This document shows positions 8,609 through 16,954 of a stretch of DNA of 64,000 nucleotides, piece by piece. The stretch spans positions 119,125-183,124 of the forward strand of contig CACAWX010000002.1 in assembly GCA_902536305.1 (NCBI GenBank), written 5' to 3'. Within the stretch, counting starts at the first letter, position 1, and each line of letters begins with the position of its first letter. The position numbers and the translations under genes were made by a program. Source of the stretch: an uncultured Pelagibacteraceae bacterium. GTDB taxonomy: Bacteria; Pseudomonadota; Alphaproteobacteria; Pelagibacterales; Pelagibacteraceae. Below the pieces are notes generated by a model. The model had not been told where the DNA came from and did no database searches. It worked only from the letters and a program-made list of their open reading frames with translations.

Positions 8609-9406
8609 CTAAATTTCTTTTCCCATAATTTCTTCCTCCATATCCCAAATCATTGATAGAATTTCTTCTCTTTTGTATACAAATTCTTTATCATTCTTAA
8701 CGTCTCTTAAATCTTGCTTAAGCCCCATTGATGCGAAAGGTAATTTATACTCCTTATGAATTCTCCCTGGTCTTGGAGCCATTACATATACTTTTTCACC
8801 CAACAACAATGCTTCCTCAACTGAATGCGTTATTAGAATAATTGTCTTGCCTGTTTCTTTCCAGATTTTGAGAACTAAAGATTGCATTTTTTCTCTAGTT
8901 AGAGCGTCTAGGGCACCTAATGGTTCATCCATTAAAATTAAATCTGGATCATTTATTAAACATCTCGCTAAAGCCACTCTTTGCTGCATTCCTCCAGATA
9001 ATTGATAAGTAGGAGTGTTTCCAAAACCTTTTAGACCAACTATATCTAACCACTCATCTACTTTCTTTTGAGTGAGAATTTGATCTTGATCCTTCATCCT
9101 TAAACCAAAATTTACATTTTCAGCAACAGTAAGCCACTCAAACAAAGCACCTTGCTGGAAAACCATTCCTCTATCTACACCTGGGCCATTTATTTCTTTA
9201 TTATTTAAAACAATTTTTCCAGATGTCGGTCTTATGAATCCTGCTGCAATATTAAGTAACGTTGTTTTTCCACAGCCTGAAGGTCCGAGAACAGTCAACA
9301 ATTCACCTTTTTTAATTGTAAAATTTAAATCTTTAAGAGCGTGAACCATTTCTCCTTTAGGAGTTTTAAAAATCATATTCAGATCGTGAGAAACTAGATC
9401 GCTCAT
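8609..9406 (-). CDS. tauB: Taurine-type ABC transporter ATP-binding protein
   Basis: 265 residues. Walker A (GPSGCGKTTLL) is near residue 42, the signature QLSGGMQQRVALARCL near 140, Walker B LILMDEPLGALD near 160 and the switch His in ILITHSVEEALLLG near 195. This is the TauB/SsuB/NrtD subfamily. It powers import through the adjacent TauC and is separated from tauA by an intrinsic terminator, so it is probably expressed at a lower level than the binding protein. Confidence 0.9.
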   Translation of the reverse strand: MSDLVSHDLNMIFKTPKGEMVHALKDLNFTIKKGELLTVLGPSGCGKTTLLNIAAGFIRPTSGKIVLNNKEINGPGVDRGMVFQQGALFEWLTVAENVNFGLRMKDQDQILTQKKVDEWLDIVGLKGFGNTPTYQLSGGMQQRVALARCLINDPDLILMDEPLGALDALTREKMQSLVLKIWKETGKTIILITHSVEEALLLGEKVYVMAPRPGRIHKEYKLPFASMGLKQDLRDVKNDKEFVYKREEILSMIWDMEEEIMGKEI

Positions 9407-9435
9407 AAGATAACTATATTAGATATTTTTAAAAA

Positions 9436-9471
9436 AAAATAGGCACCAATTTATTTGATTGGTGCCTATAA
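9436..9471 (-). terminator. Intrinsic terminator/attenuator between tauA and tauB
   Basis: Bases 9440-9450 and 9458-9468 form a perfect 11-bp stem (TAGGCACCAAT with its complement) closed by a 7-nt loop. On the minus strand it is followed by nine T residues (complement of 9431-9439), the classic intrinsic terminator layout for transcripts leaving tauA. Since tauBC lie downstream with no other obvious promoter, partial read-through would give more binding protein than transporter. Confidence 0.85.
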
Positions 9472-9485
9472 TTTTTGATCAAAAA

Positions 9486-10424
9486 CTACGGTATAAACTT
9501 AGTAGTTACAGTACCTTTTGGAGTATCAAATCCTTTCAGGAACTTTGAAAGATTTCCACTCTTCATTGATTTTTTTGTTTCTTTTGGTGTCAAGAATTTA
9601 AAGCCACTTAAAGTGTCATTCATATCAGCAACTTTCATTTCTGATTCTTTTGACATAGCTTTTAAATCACTTTTACCACTTCTAAATCTATCGTTAGCTT
9701 CATGCGTTAATTCAACAAAAGATTTCACCATTCCAGGATTTTCTTTCATGAATTTATTCGTAACAGAAACGATATCTATTCCCATGATACCGCCCGCACG
9801 AGCTTCATCAACAGATAAAAGTCTTGAACCAACTGCTGTTGCAGATTTAATAGAGTTACCCCCAAATAAACATGCCATAACAACATCTCCACTTACAAGT
9901 GCAGCAGCTCCTTCTTCAGGATCCATTGCTATAATTTCCATTTTTTTTCTGTCAGCTCCAACTATTTTCATACTTTCGGTAAAAACGTACTCAGCCATAG
10001 TTCCTAAAGGAACTGCAACTTTTTTACCCTCAAGTTCTGAAGCGTTAGCTTTGGTAATACCTGACTTATTAGAAGTAACACATGTAGTTCCTCCCATACC
10101 GTATTCCATTGCAACGTCTACTAAACTGATTGGTGCTTTTGCCTTAACAGCATTTATGTAAGGCATTAACCCTTGTGAGTAAGAGATATCAATATCTCCT
10201 GCTAACATAGCATCAGTCATTGCGACACCGTTAGTGAAGTTCGTCCACTTAACCGGCACACCAAGTGCCTTTGAATATGCTTTCTTATTCATGTCCTCAA
10301 GATTTGGAGATGGCCATTCCAAAAAGTACGCAACTCTTACTTCTTTTGCAGCTGAGTAAGCTACTGTAGTAGTTAGAGTAAACGCAAATAAAATCCCAAG
10401 AACTGTACTAATTATTTTTTTCAT
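9486..10424 (-). CDS. tauA: Taurine-type ABC transporter substrate-binding protein
   Basis: 312 residues with a Sec signal (MKKIISTVLGILFAFTLTTTVAYSA). The mature protein starts VRVAYFLEWPSPNL and contains DIDISYSQGLMPYINAV, TCVTSNKSGI and the AVPLGTMAEYVF hinge, as expected of the TauA/SsuA/NrtA (NMT1-like) family. It is periplasmic and captures the ligand for TauBC. The start is preceded by a GGGAGA ribosome binding site. Taurine is the best guess because a divergent omega-amino acid:pyruvate aminotransferase and alanine dehydrogenase adjoin it; other short amino-sulfonates are possible. Confidence 0.88.
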   Translation of the reverse strand: MKKIISTVLGILFAFTLTTTVAYSAAKEVRVAYFLEWPSPNLEDMNKKAYSKALGVPVKWTNFTNGVAMTDAMLAGDIDISYSQGLMPYINAVKAKAPISLVDVAMEYGMGGTTCVTSNKSGITKANASELEGKKVAVPLGTMAEYVFTESMKIVGADRKKMEIIAMDPEEGAAALVSGDVVMACLFGGNSIKSATAVGSRLLSVDEARAGGIMGIDIVSVTNKFMKENPGMVKSFVELTHEANDRFRSGKSDLKAMSKESEMKVADMNDTLSGFKFLTPKETKKSMKSGNLSKFLKGFDTPKGTVTTKFIP

Positions 10425-10572
10425 AGTTCTCCCATATGGTTTGTTAATTAATAAGATTTAAAATTAAATTTTTATTGAAGTAAATAGTAACAATACGAAA
10501 GTTAGACATGTTTAGTTTTCAACCCCTTCTAAAGAGTAATCAAAAGGCGCTCTTTTTAGGTTCAATTATAGG

Positions 10573-10600
10573 TTGTATACGATATTTCTTGATTTAATAT
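10573..10600 (+). promoter_or_regulatory. Possible sigma70 promoter of the aminotransferase-ald operon
   Basis: TTGTAT at 10573-10578 and TAATAT at 10595-10600 are spaced 16 nt, ending 25 nt before the ATG. No Shine-Dalgarno is visible, so the transcript would have a short leader. The rest of the 201-nt divergent gap holds an imperfect hairpin (AAAGAG/CTCTTT around 10530-10556) that could be an operator, but I cannot assign it. Confidence 0.35.
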
Positions 10601-10625
10601 AACAATTGTCTACTAATTTATTTTT

Positions 10626-11972
10626 ATGAGTTCATCAAATAGAACAAACATACCAAACTCCTTAAATGAGCATTGGATGCCATTTACAGATAATAAAACT
10701 TTTAAAAAAAATCCAAGATTAATAACGGATGCCAAAGGTGTTTACTTAACTAATCACCAAGGTAAAAAAATGATCGATGCAAGTTCAGGATTATTTTGCA
10801 ATCCTTTAGGTCACGGAAGAAAAGAAATTACAGAAGCTGTTTCAAAACAACTAGATAAATTAGATTATTGCCAACCATTTAACCAAGGTTACGGTGGATC
10901 ATTTGAATTAGCTACTAGAATAGCAAAAAAAACACCGGAAGGGATTAATCGAATTTTCTATACTATATGTGGATCTACTGCTGTTGAAACGGCAATAAAA
11001 ATTGCTATTGCATATCACAGAGCAAAAGGGGACTCGAAGAGATTTAGATTTGTTGGTCGCGAAAGAGGTTATCATGGAATGAATATTGGAGCGACTACTG
11101 TCGGAGGAATGATTAATAATGTCAAAACATTTGCAAGTGTTTTAATGCCTGGTGTTCAGCATATGAGACACACGCATTTACCAGAACATAAATTTGTTAA
11201 AGGACAGCCTGATACAGGAGTTGAAATGGCAGAAGATTTAGAGAGAATAGCAATGAATTTTGGGGGAGAAAATATTGCAGCTTGCATCGTTGAACCAATC
11301 GCCGGTTCTACGGGAACATTAATACCTCCAAAAGGTTATTTAAAAAGAATCAGAGAAATCTGTGATAACCACGGGATATTATTAATATTTGATGAAGTAA
11401 TTACTGGTTGGGGAAGAACGGGTTCTGCCTTCGCATCACAGGAGTTTGGTGTTACTCCAGATATGATTACAATGGCAAAAGCTACAACAAATGGAGTTAT
11501 ACCAATGGGTGTAGTAGCTGTTAAAGAAGAAATGTATGATGCAGTATTAGATTCTTCATCCTCAAATCCTGAAGGAACACCAGAATTATTTCATGGTTAT
11601 ACCTACTCGGGAATTCCAGCTGCTGTAGCAGCAGGACTAGCTGTTCAAGATATTTTCGATAATGAAGACATATTTAATAGAGCAAAAGAAATGTCACCTT
11701 ATTTGCAGGCTGGGCTACACTCCCTAAAAGATTTGAGAGAAGTTGTTAGTATAAGAGGCTATGGAATGATGGGTGGAATAGAAATGAGAATGAAAGATAA
11801 GCCCGGCAAAGCAGGATTTCAGACATTTAAACATTGCTACGATGCAGGAGTAAACTTTAAAAATACTGGAGATTCATTAATTATTGCGCCTCAATTTATA
11901 TGTGAAAAAAAACATATAGACGAAATTATAGATAAATTAAGAACAGGAATCTCAAATTACTCTAAATCATAA
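10626..11972 (+). CDS. Omega-amino acid:pyruvate aminotransferase, probably taurine:pyruvate
   Basis: 448 residues, class III PLP aminotransferase. The N-terminus LNEHWMPFTDNKTF and the early DASSGLFCNPLGHGRKEI are characteristic of the beta-alanine/taurine:pyruvate subgroup. The PLP-site Asp is in LLIFDEVITGWGRTG near residue 257, and the Schiff-base Lys in MAKATTNG near 287. Expected reaction: taurine (or beta-alanine) + pyruvate to sulfoacetaldehyde (or malonate semialdehyde) + L-alanine. It is divergent from tauA and directly followed by ald, which would regenerate pyruvate. Which amino donor is preferred cannot be read from sequence. Confidence 0.85.
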   Translation: MSSSNRTNIPNSLNEHWMPFTDNKTFKKNPRLITDAKGVYLTNHQGKKMIDASSGLFCNPLGHGRKEITEAVSKQLDKLDYCQPFNQGYGGSFELATRIAKKTPEGINRIFYTICGSTAVETAIKIAIAYHRAKGDSKRFRFVGRERGYHGMNIGATTVGGMINNVKTFASVLMPGVQHMRHTHLPEHKFVKGQPDTGVEMAEDLERIAMNFGGENIAACIVEPIAGSTGTLIPPKGYLKRIREICDNHGILLIFDEVITGWGRTGSAFASQEFGVTPDMITMAKATTNGVIPMGVVAVKEEMYDAVLDSSSSNPEGTPELFHGYTYSGIPAAVAAGLAVQDIFDNEDIFNRAKEMSPYLQAGLHSLKDLREVVSIRGYGMMGGIEMRMKDKPGKAGFQTFKHCYDAGVNFKNTGDSLIIAPQFICEKKHIDEIIDKLRTGISNYSKS

Positions 11973-13091
11973 ATGATCATTGGAGTTCCAAAGGAGATTA
12001 AGCTTCAAGAGCATAGAATTGGTTTGACCCCAGATAGCGTTAAAGCACTTACAGAAAAAAAACATGAAGTGTTAGTAGAGAATAATGGAGGTTTTGAAGC
12101 AGGTTTTACAAATGAAGACTATTTAAAATCTGGAGCAAAAATACTTAAAACTCCTGAGGAAATTTTTAAAAAAGCAGAATTAATCGTTAAAGTAAAAGAA
12201 CCTCAGATGAATGAAGTTAAAATGATTAGAGAAGGACAAATTATTTATACTTATTTGCATTTAGCTGCTGCAAAAAAATTAACTCTAGGCTTAATGCAAA
12301 CAAAATCTATTTGTATAGCTTTCGAAACAGTAACGGATGACGAAGGTCGTCTACCTTTATTGGCGCCAATGAGCGCTGTTGCTGGAAGAATGTCAATTCA
12401 AGCCGGTGCTCATGCTTTAGAAAAAAATCAAAAGGGTAGAGGATTATTAATTGGTGGCGCTCCTGGTGTAGACTCTGCAAATGTAGTTATTTTAGGTGGC
12501 GGAGTTGTAGGAGAAAATGCAGCTATTATTGCAACCGGTATGAGAGGTAATGTATATGTAGTTGATAAATCAATAAAAAGATTAGAAGAATTACATAAAC
12601 AATTTGGAGATAAAATTATTCCTTCAGAAAGTGACAAGACAGATTTAAATAAATTAATCTCGGAATGTGATTTATTAGTTGGAGGAGTTTTAATTCCAGG
12701 AGCTGAAGCCCCAAAATTAGTTACCAAAGAAATGATAAAATCAATGAAAAGAGGATCAGTAGTAGTTGATGTTGCTATAGATCAAGGAGGATGTATAGAA
12801 ACTAGCAAACCAACAACTCATGCAAATCCCACTTATTTGGTAGACGATGTAGTTCATTACTGTGTATCAAACATGCCAGGTGGAGTTCCCAGGACATCAA
12901 CATTGGCACTTAACAAAGCTATATTGCCTTTATTATTGAAGCTGGCAAATCAAGGATACAAAAAAACATTAATAGAGAACAAAAATTATTTATCTGGTTT
13001 AAATATTTATAAAGGTAGTATTACCCATAAGGGTGTATCTAATGCTTTGAATTTAAAGTTTTGTGACGCTTATGAGCTTCTCAAACAATAA
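11973..13091 (+). CDS. ald: Alanine dehydrogenase
   Basis: 372 residues, normal family length. MIIGVPKEIKLQEHRIGLTP at the start, EPQMNEVKMIREGQIIYTYLHLAA with a catalytic His, and the Rossmann motif VVILGGGVVGENAA near residue 170 identify it. It catalyses L-alanine + NAD+ + water to pyruvate + ammonium + NADH. It starts right after the aminotransferase stop, so the pair would deaminate taurine-type amines with net release of ammonium and recycling of pyruvate. This pairing is known from taurine-degrading alphaproteobacteria. Confidence 0.93.
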   Translation: MIIGVPKEIKLQEHRIGLTPDSVKALTEKKHEVLVENNGGFEAGFTNEDYLKSGAKILKTPEEIFKKAELIVKVKEPQMNEVKMIREGQIIYTYLHLAAAKKLTLGLMQTKSICIAFETVTDDEGRLPLLAPMSAVAGRMSIQAGAHALEKNQKGRGLLIGGAPGVDSANVVILGGGVVGENAAIIATGMRGNVYVVDKSIKRLEELHKQFGDKIIPSESDKTDLNKLISECDLLVGGVLIPGAEAPKLVTKEMIKSMKRGSVVVDVAIDQGGCIETSKPTTHANPTYLVDDVVHYCVSNMPGGVPRTSTLALNKAILPLLLKLANQGYKKTLIENKNYLSGLNIYKGSITHKGVSNALNLKFCDAYELLKQ

Positions 13092-13130
13092 TAATCTCAT
13101 TTTGGGCTAATTTTTTTTTTGAAACCCATT

Positions 13131-13158
13131 TTGCACTGCGTTACGATACTTTTACAAT
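13131..13158 (+). promoter_or_regulatory. Possible sigma70 promoter for the 61-residue membrane protein
   Basis: TTGCAC at 13131-13136 and TACAAT at 13153-13158 with 16-nt spacing, ending 24 nt before the ATG. It lies in the 91-nt gap after ald, just past a long T tract (13111-13120). Confidence 0.4.
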
Positions 13159-13182
13159 TTAAAAGCTGTTTAACTGTTACCT

Positions 13183-13368
13183 ATGAGTTCAAGTACAGAT
13201 ACAGAAAATAATCAAATAAAAGTTCGAAGCTCTCAAACTAAAGTTAAAGTAACTGAATTGTTGTCAAGGTTAAATGAAGAAAAAAGAATTGAAAAAAAGA
13301 GAAATTTAGCACTCGGTGTTGCAGCGGTTTCCGCAGTAACAGTTTTCGGCATCATTCTCACCATTTAA
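13183..13368 (+). CDS. Small single-pass membrane protein
   Basis: 61 residues: a hydrophilic, Lys/Glu-rich helix (about 15-42, likely coiled coil) followed by a C-terminal transmembrane segment (NLALGVAAVSAVTVFGIILTI). The tail-anchored layout suggests a cytoplasmic domain tethered to the inner membrane. No family recognised. It has its own probable promoter and stands alone between ald and the polysaccharide genes. Confidence 0.65.
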   Translation: MSSSTDTENNQIKVRSSQTKVKVTELLSRLNEEKRIEKKRNLALGVAAVSAVTVFGIILTI

Positions 13369-13450
13369 ATCTCTTTAAAAACACATTACCTATTTCTTAA
13401 AACTTAATTAGGGTTAAAATACATAATTTAATTTAGTATCGAAATTTCTT

Positions 13451-14545
13451 ATGAATATAGGTTTTTACATAGATGAAATGAACTTAAGAGGAGTAGCTAA
13501 CTCTACTTATCAATTTGCCTATCAAAATAAGATAAATCTAAAAAATAAATCTATAATTTTTTATAATAAAAAAAATTACAGGAATAAGAATAGCGTAATT
13601 GATAAGTTTAAAAAAAAATTTAAAGTAATCGGTATTTCAAATTTTAAAGAAATAGATAACTATAAAGATAAATTTTTTATCAAATATATATATGTTCAGA
13701 AAAGTGGAAAAAAAGATAATTGGGTATCAAAAAAAATTAAGACGTTAGTTCACTGTGTTTATCCTCAAAAATTAAATCAAGTTCATGGAGATAAATATGT
13801 ATATATTTCTGAATGGCTCAGCGAAAATTTTTCAAATAAAAAAATTCCCTTCATACCACTAATAACTGAAGTAAAAAAAAATAAAAAAAATTTAAGAAAA
13901 ATATTAAAAATTAAAAAAAATCAATTGGTTTTTGGATATCATGGAGGCGAAAGTAGTTTCGACTTAAAATTTGTTAAAACAGCTATTGTAGATATTGTAA
14001 AAAAAAGAAAAGATATTGTTTTTATATTTTTGAATATTAAAAAATTTTATAAACATTCTCAAATTAAGTTTTTGAAAGGAACAGCAGATGATAATTATAA
14101 AAAAAAATTTATTAACTCGTGCGATGCAATGATTTATGCTAGAAGTCTCGGAGAGTCATTCGGTTTATCTTGTGGAGAATTTGCTTTAGAAAATAAAAAG
14201 ATAATTTCGTATAAATTTAATAGACATAGGTCTCATTGTTACAATATTTCTTCAAAATATTTTATAGAGTATTCTTCATATAAATCTTTGATTAAAATAA
14301 TATTAAATTTTAAAAAAAATAATCTAAATTATGAAAGTAAATATAAGGGTTACTCATATAAAAAAGTAATTAAAGTTTTTCAAAATAAATTTTTTCAAAA
14401 TAAAAACTCAAATAAGTTTAATTTTATAGATTACTTGACAAATTATATTAGTTTTATAAAAATTGGATATTATTATCTTAGACATAAACTATATAATCAT
14501 TATTTTAATTACTTTGAAATGAGATTTCTGAAAAAAAATCTATAA
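13451..14545 (+). CDS. Glycosyltransferase-like protein (GT-B type)
   Basis: 364 residues. The C-terminal half carries LVFGYHGGESSFDLK near residue 160, and AMIYARSLGESFGLSCGEFAL near 230, the E-x7-E-like donor-nucleotide site of GT4-type glycosyltransferases. The N-terminus begins as a Rossmann-like domain. Donor and acceptor unknown. The sequence is extremely rich in Lys, Asn and Ile and AT-rich even for this genome. It overlaps the following methyltransferase by 1 nt and opens the surface-polysaccharide region. Confidence 0.7.
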   Translation: MNIGFYIDEMNLRGVANSTYQFAYQNKINLKNKSIIFYNKKNYRNKNSVIDKFKKKFKVIGISNFKEIDNYKDKFFIKYIYVQKSGKKDNWVSKKIKTLVHCVYPQKLNQVHGDKYVYISEWLSENFSNKKIPFIPLITEVKKNKKNLRKILKIKKNQLVFGYHGGESSFDLKFVKTAIVDIVKKRKDIVFIFLNIKKFYKHSQIKFLKGTADDNYKKKFINSCDAMIYARSLGESFGLSCGEFALENKKIISYKFNRHRSHCYNISSKYFIEYSSYKSLIKIILNFKKNNLNYESKYKGYSYKKVIKVFQNKFFQNKNSNKFNFIDYLTNYISFIKIGYYYLRHKLYNHYFNYFEMRFLKKNL

Positions 14546-15360
14546 TGAAAATTATAAGAAAATATTTGAGCTACTATGAAAAAAATGGTTTCATGCAAGT
14601 CTTAAAGAAAATTATTTTAAAACCTTCAAGATTAATTAATAAAAAAATTGCATATAAAAAATTAAATAAAACAAAAAAAGAAATTTTTTTTCATAAGTCT
14701 CTAAAAGAAAGATTTTCATATATATATTCTTCTCATTATTGGCCTTCAAAAGAGAGTGTATCTGGTCCCGGTTCTGAAATAGAAAATACCAAAAATATTA
14801 GAAAAGAAATTTTAAAATTAATTGATAAATATAAAATTAAAAAATTTCTAGATATTCCATGTGGCGATTTTAATTGGATAAAAAATATTGTTAATAAAAA
14901 TTTAGAATATACAGGGGGTGATATTGTTCCAAATCTAATTAATACAAATAAAGAAAAATTTACTCAGTCTAACATAAGGTTTATTGAAATAAATCTGATA
15001 GAAGACAAACTTCCATTCGCTGATCTAATGTTATGTAGAGACTGTTTAATTCATTTTTCAAACAATAATATTAAAAAGTTTTTTAATAATTTTATTAATT
15101 CAGAGATTAATTATATCCTAATAACATCCTACGAGTTAAATTTTGAAAAAAAGATTTCAGAGTATAATAATGATATAAAAGACGGAGATTTTAGGCCTAC
15201 CTTTTTAATGGAGAAACCTTTTAATTTACCTCAACCATTAATTAAAATTCTAGATAAAGACGTTGAGCATAAAAATAAACCAAAGTTAAAATGCTATTTA
15301 TATCTTTATTCCAAAAATCAATTAAAGTCATTGATTGAGAATAAAAATTATTATAAATGA
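14545..15360 (+). CDS. SAM-dependent methyltransferase of the polysaccharide region
   Basis: 271 residues. The SAM-binding motif KFLDIPCGDFNWIKN near residue 108, the acidic GGDIVPN strand end and the motif IV-like LMLCRDCLIHFSN near 170 support a class I methyltransferase. Its ATG overlaps the stop of the glycosyltransferase, implying translational coupling. The probable target is a sugar or lipid-linked glycan, inferred only from neighbours. It ends 10 nt before a tRNA-Met gene. Confidence 0.72.
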   Translation: MKIIRKYLSYYEKNGFMQVLKKIILKPSRLINKKIAYKKLNKTKKEIFFHKSLKERFSYIYSSHYWPSKESVSGPGSEIENTKNIRKEILKLIDKYKIKKFLDIPCGDFNWIKNIVNKNLEYTGGDIVPNLINTNKEKFTQSNIRFIEINLIEDKLPFADLMLCRDCLIHFSNNNIKKFFNNFINSEINYILITSYELNFEKKISEYNNDIKDGDFRPTFLMEKPFNLPQPLIKILDKDVEHKNKPKLKCYLYLYSKNQLKSLIENKNYYK

Positions 15361-15370
15361 AATTATAAGG

Positions 15371-15447
15371 GGCGAGGTAGCTCAGTTGGTTAGAGCACAG
15401 GACTCATAAGCCTGGGGTCGGCGGTTCGAATCCGCCTCTCGCTACCA
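15371..15447 (+). tRNA. tRNA-Met (CAT)
   Basis: A 77-nt cloverleaf with encoded CCA. The acceptor stem pairs GGCGAGG with TCTCGCT (G-T pairs at both ends), the D arm is GCTC/GAGC, the T arm GGCGG/CCGCC with loop TTCGAAT, and the anticodon loop is CTCATAA. The loop and acceptor look like elongator tRNA-Met rather than initiator or tRNA-Ile2. The last anticodon-stem position pairs A with G (31-39), a mismatch. It sits between two methyltransferase genes inside the polysaccharide region. Confidence 0.93.
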
Positions 15448-15453
15448 AATAAA

Positions 15454-16131
15454 ATGAATCAAAAATATCAATTTTTTCTTCAAAGATTATTTTACTATGT
15501 ATACGGAGAAAAATTTTTTAAAAGACTTGCTTACGATTGGAAAAACTATCCATCAAGAACTCAAATTATTCAAAAAATTATAAATCAACAAAAATATAAA
15601 AGTTACTTAGAGATAGGTTGTGATAATGATGAAAACTTCTCTAAAATAATAGTTGATAAAAAAACTGGAATTGATCCTCTTAAAGGCGGAACACTAAGAA
15701 TGACAAGTGATAAATTTTTTGAAAAAAATAATAAAAATTTTGACCTTATTTTTTTAGATGGACTTCATACTTATGAGCAGACAATTAAGGATATAGATAA
15801 TTCACTAAGATACTTAAATATAAATGGTGTAATTCTAATACATGATTGTCTTCCAATAAAAATATGGAATCAAATTGTTCCAAGAATGTATGGCCATTGG
15901 AATGGAGATGTTTGGAAAGCAATTGTTCATACTAGAACTTATGATCATACAGATACATACACTTGTGTAGCTGATCACGGTATTGGCATTATTTTTAAAA
16001 GAAAAAATATGAATAGATTAATTATTGAAGAAAAAGATTTTAAAAAATTAAAATTTAAACATTATTATAACAATCATAAAAAATTTATGAATATTATTAG
16101 TTACGAAGAAATAGAAAAAATTTTTTATTAA
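15454..16131 (+). CDS. Class I methyltransferase (Methyltransf_24-like)
   Basis: 225 residues. KSYLEIGCDNDENFSK near residue 50 is SAM motif I, TGIDPLKGG the acidic turn, and DLIFLDGLHTYEQTIKDID followed by GVILIHDCLP the metal/substrate region seen in Methyltransf_24 proteins that modify surface sugars. It begins 6 nt after the tRNA, so it may be transcribed with it. A related protein with the same LDGxHxY pattern is encoded at 42422-43069. Confidence 0.75.
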   Translation: MNQKYQFFLQRLFYYVYGEKFFKRLAYDWKNYPSRTQIIQKIINQQKYKSYLEIGCDNDENFSKIIVDKKTGIDPLKGGTLRMTSDKFFEKNNKNFDLIFLDGLHTYEQTIKDIDNSLRYLNINGVILIHDCLPIKIWNQIVPRMYGHWNGDVWKAIVHTRTYDHTDTYTCVADHGIGIIFKRKNMNRLIIEEKDFKKLKFKHYYNNHKKFMNIISYEEIEKIFY

Positions 16132-16144
16132 TAATGAGTTTATT

Positions 16145-16954
16145 ATGAAAATGTATTGTATAACTTTAGACAATAATCATTATGAAAAAATAAAAAGATT
16201 AGGTTACATCCCTGTTGGTTTAGGAGATAAAATATTTTCCAAAAAATTTAAGTCTGATAATAAAGGGGATAATATTTCGCTCAAAAATCCATTTTATGGT
16301 GAGTACAGTTTTCATTATTGGCTATGGAAAAATGAATTAAAAAATCTTCAAGATAAGGAGTGGTTAGGTTTTTGCCAGTATCGTAAATTTTGGTCGTTAA
16401 ACGTAAATAAAAAAAATTATAAAGATATTGATCAATTAAATAAATATTTAATCAAAAAAATACCTGAAACATTAAATGAATACGAAACTATTTTAGGTAA
16501 TCCATTATTTATAAATCAGCTTAGACCAATTAAATTTTTCAAAAAGAATTTTTTTAAGATGATTAAAAATCCAAATTTATTTTTTGACAAAAAAAAAAGA
16601 AATATTAAATTTCATTTTGACTTAATGCATGGTGAAGGAAACTTAGAAAAAGCTATCTCTTTACTTGACCTTGAATATAAAAAAGATTTTGAAGAATATG
16701 TTAATACTGAGGTGTCATTCAATCCTCATAATATGTTTATTTGCAACTCAAAAAAAATTTTAAATGATTTCTATAGCGTTATCTTTCCATGGCTTGAAAG
16801 ATGTGAGAATAAGTTTGGTTTTAATTTAGAGGGATATGGTTTAAAAAGAATTTACGGTTTTTTAGCTGAAAGGTTTATGCCTTTTTGGTTTAAAAAAAAT
16901 ACAAAGTGCACAACTTTACCAATAATTTTTAAAGATATAAGTGAGATTGATTAA
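16145..16954 (+). CDS. DUF4422-type glycosyltransferase
   Basis: 269 residues. The segment FYGEYSFHYWLWKN followed by WLGFCQYRKFWSLN matches the E-x-T/S-x-x-Y-W-x-W-K-N and GxCxYRR features of DUF4422 (PF14393), a family of capsular or LPS glycosyltransferases. FNPHNMFICNSKKILNDFY and ERCENKFG later in the protein also fit. It converges on rfbC with a 4-nt overlap of the 3' ends. Sugar specificity unknown. Confidence 0.75.
   Translation: MKMYCITLDNNHYEKIKRLGYIPVGLGDKIFSKKFKSDNKGDNISLKNPFYGEYSFHYWLWKNELKNLQDKEWLGFCQYRKFWSLNVNKKNYKDIDQLNKYLIKKIPETLNEYETILGNPLFINQLRPIKFFKKNFFKMIKNPNLFFDKKKRNIKFHFDLMHGEGNLEKAISLLDLEYKKDFEEYVNTEVSFNPHNMFICNSKKILNDFYSVIFPWLERCENKFGFNLEGYGLKRIYGFLAERFMPFWFKKNTKCTTLPIIFKDISEID

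Noticed and set aside
9475..10161. 228-codon open frame antisense to tauA
   Set aside because: It lies entirely over the well-supported tauA gene on the other strand, has Phe/Ser/Ile-rich low-information sequence typical of an antisense shadow, and no ribosome site.
10501..10560. Riboswitch in the tauA/aminotransferase gap
   Set aside because: Only an imperfect short hairpin is present and no conserved aptamer core is recognisable.
15371..15447. tRNA as an integration site with a duplicated 3' end
   Set aside because: I saw no second copy of the tRNA 3' segment and no integrase gene in the window.
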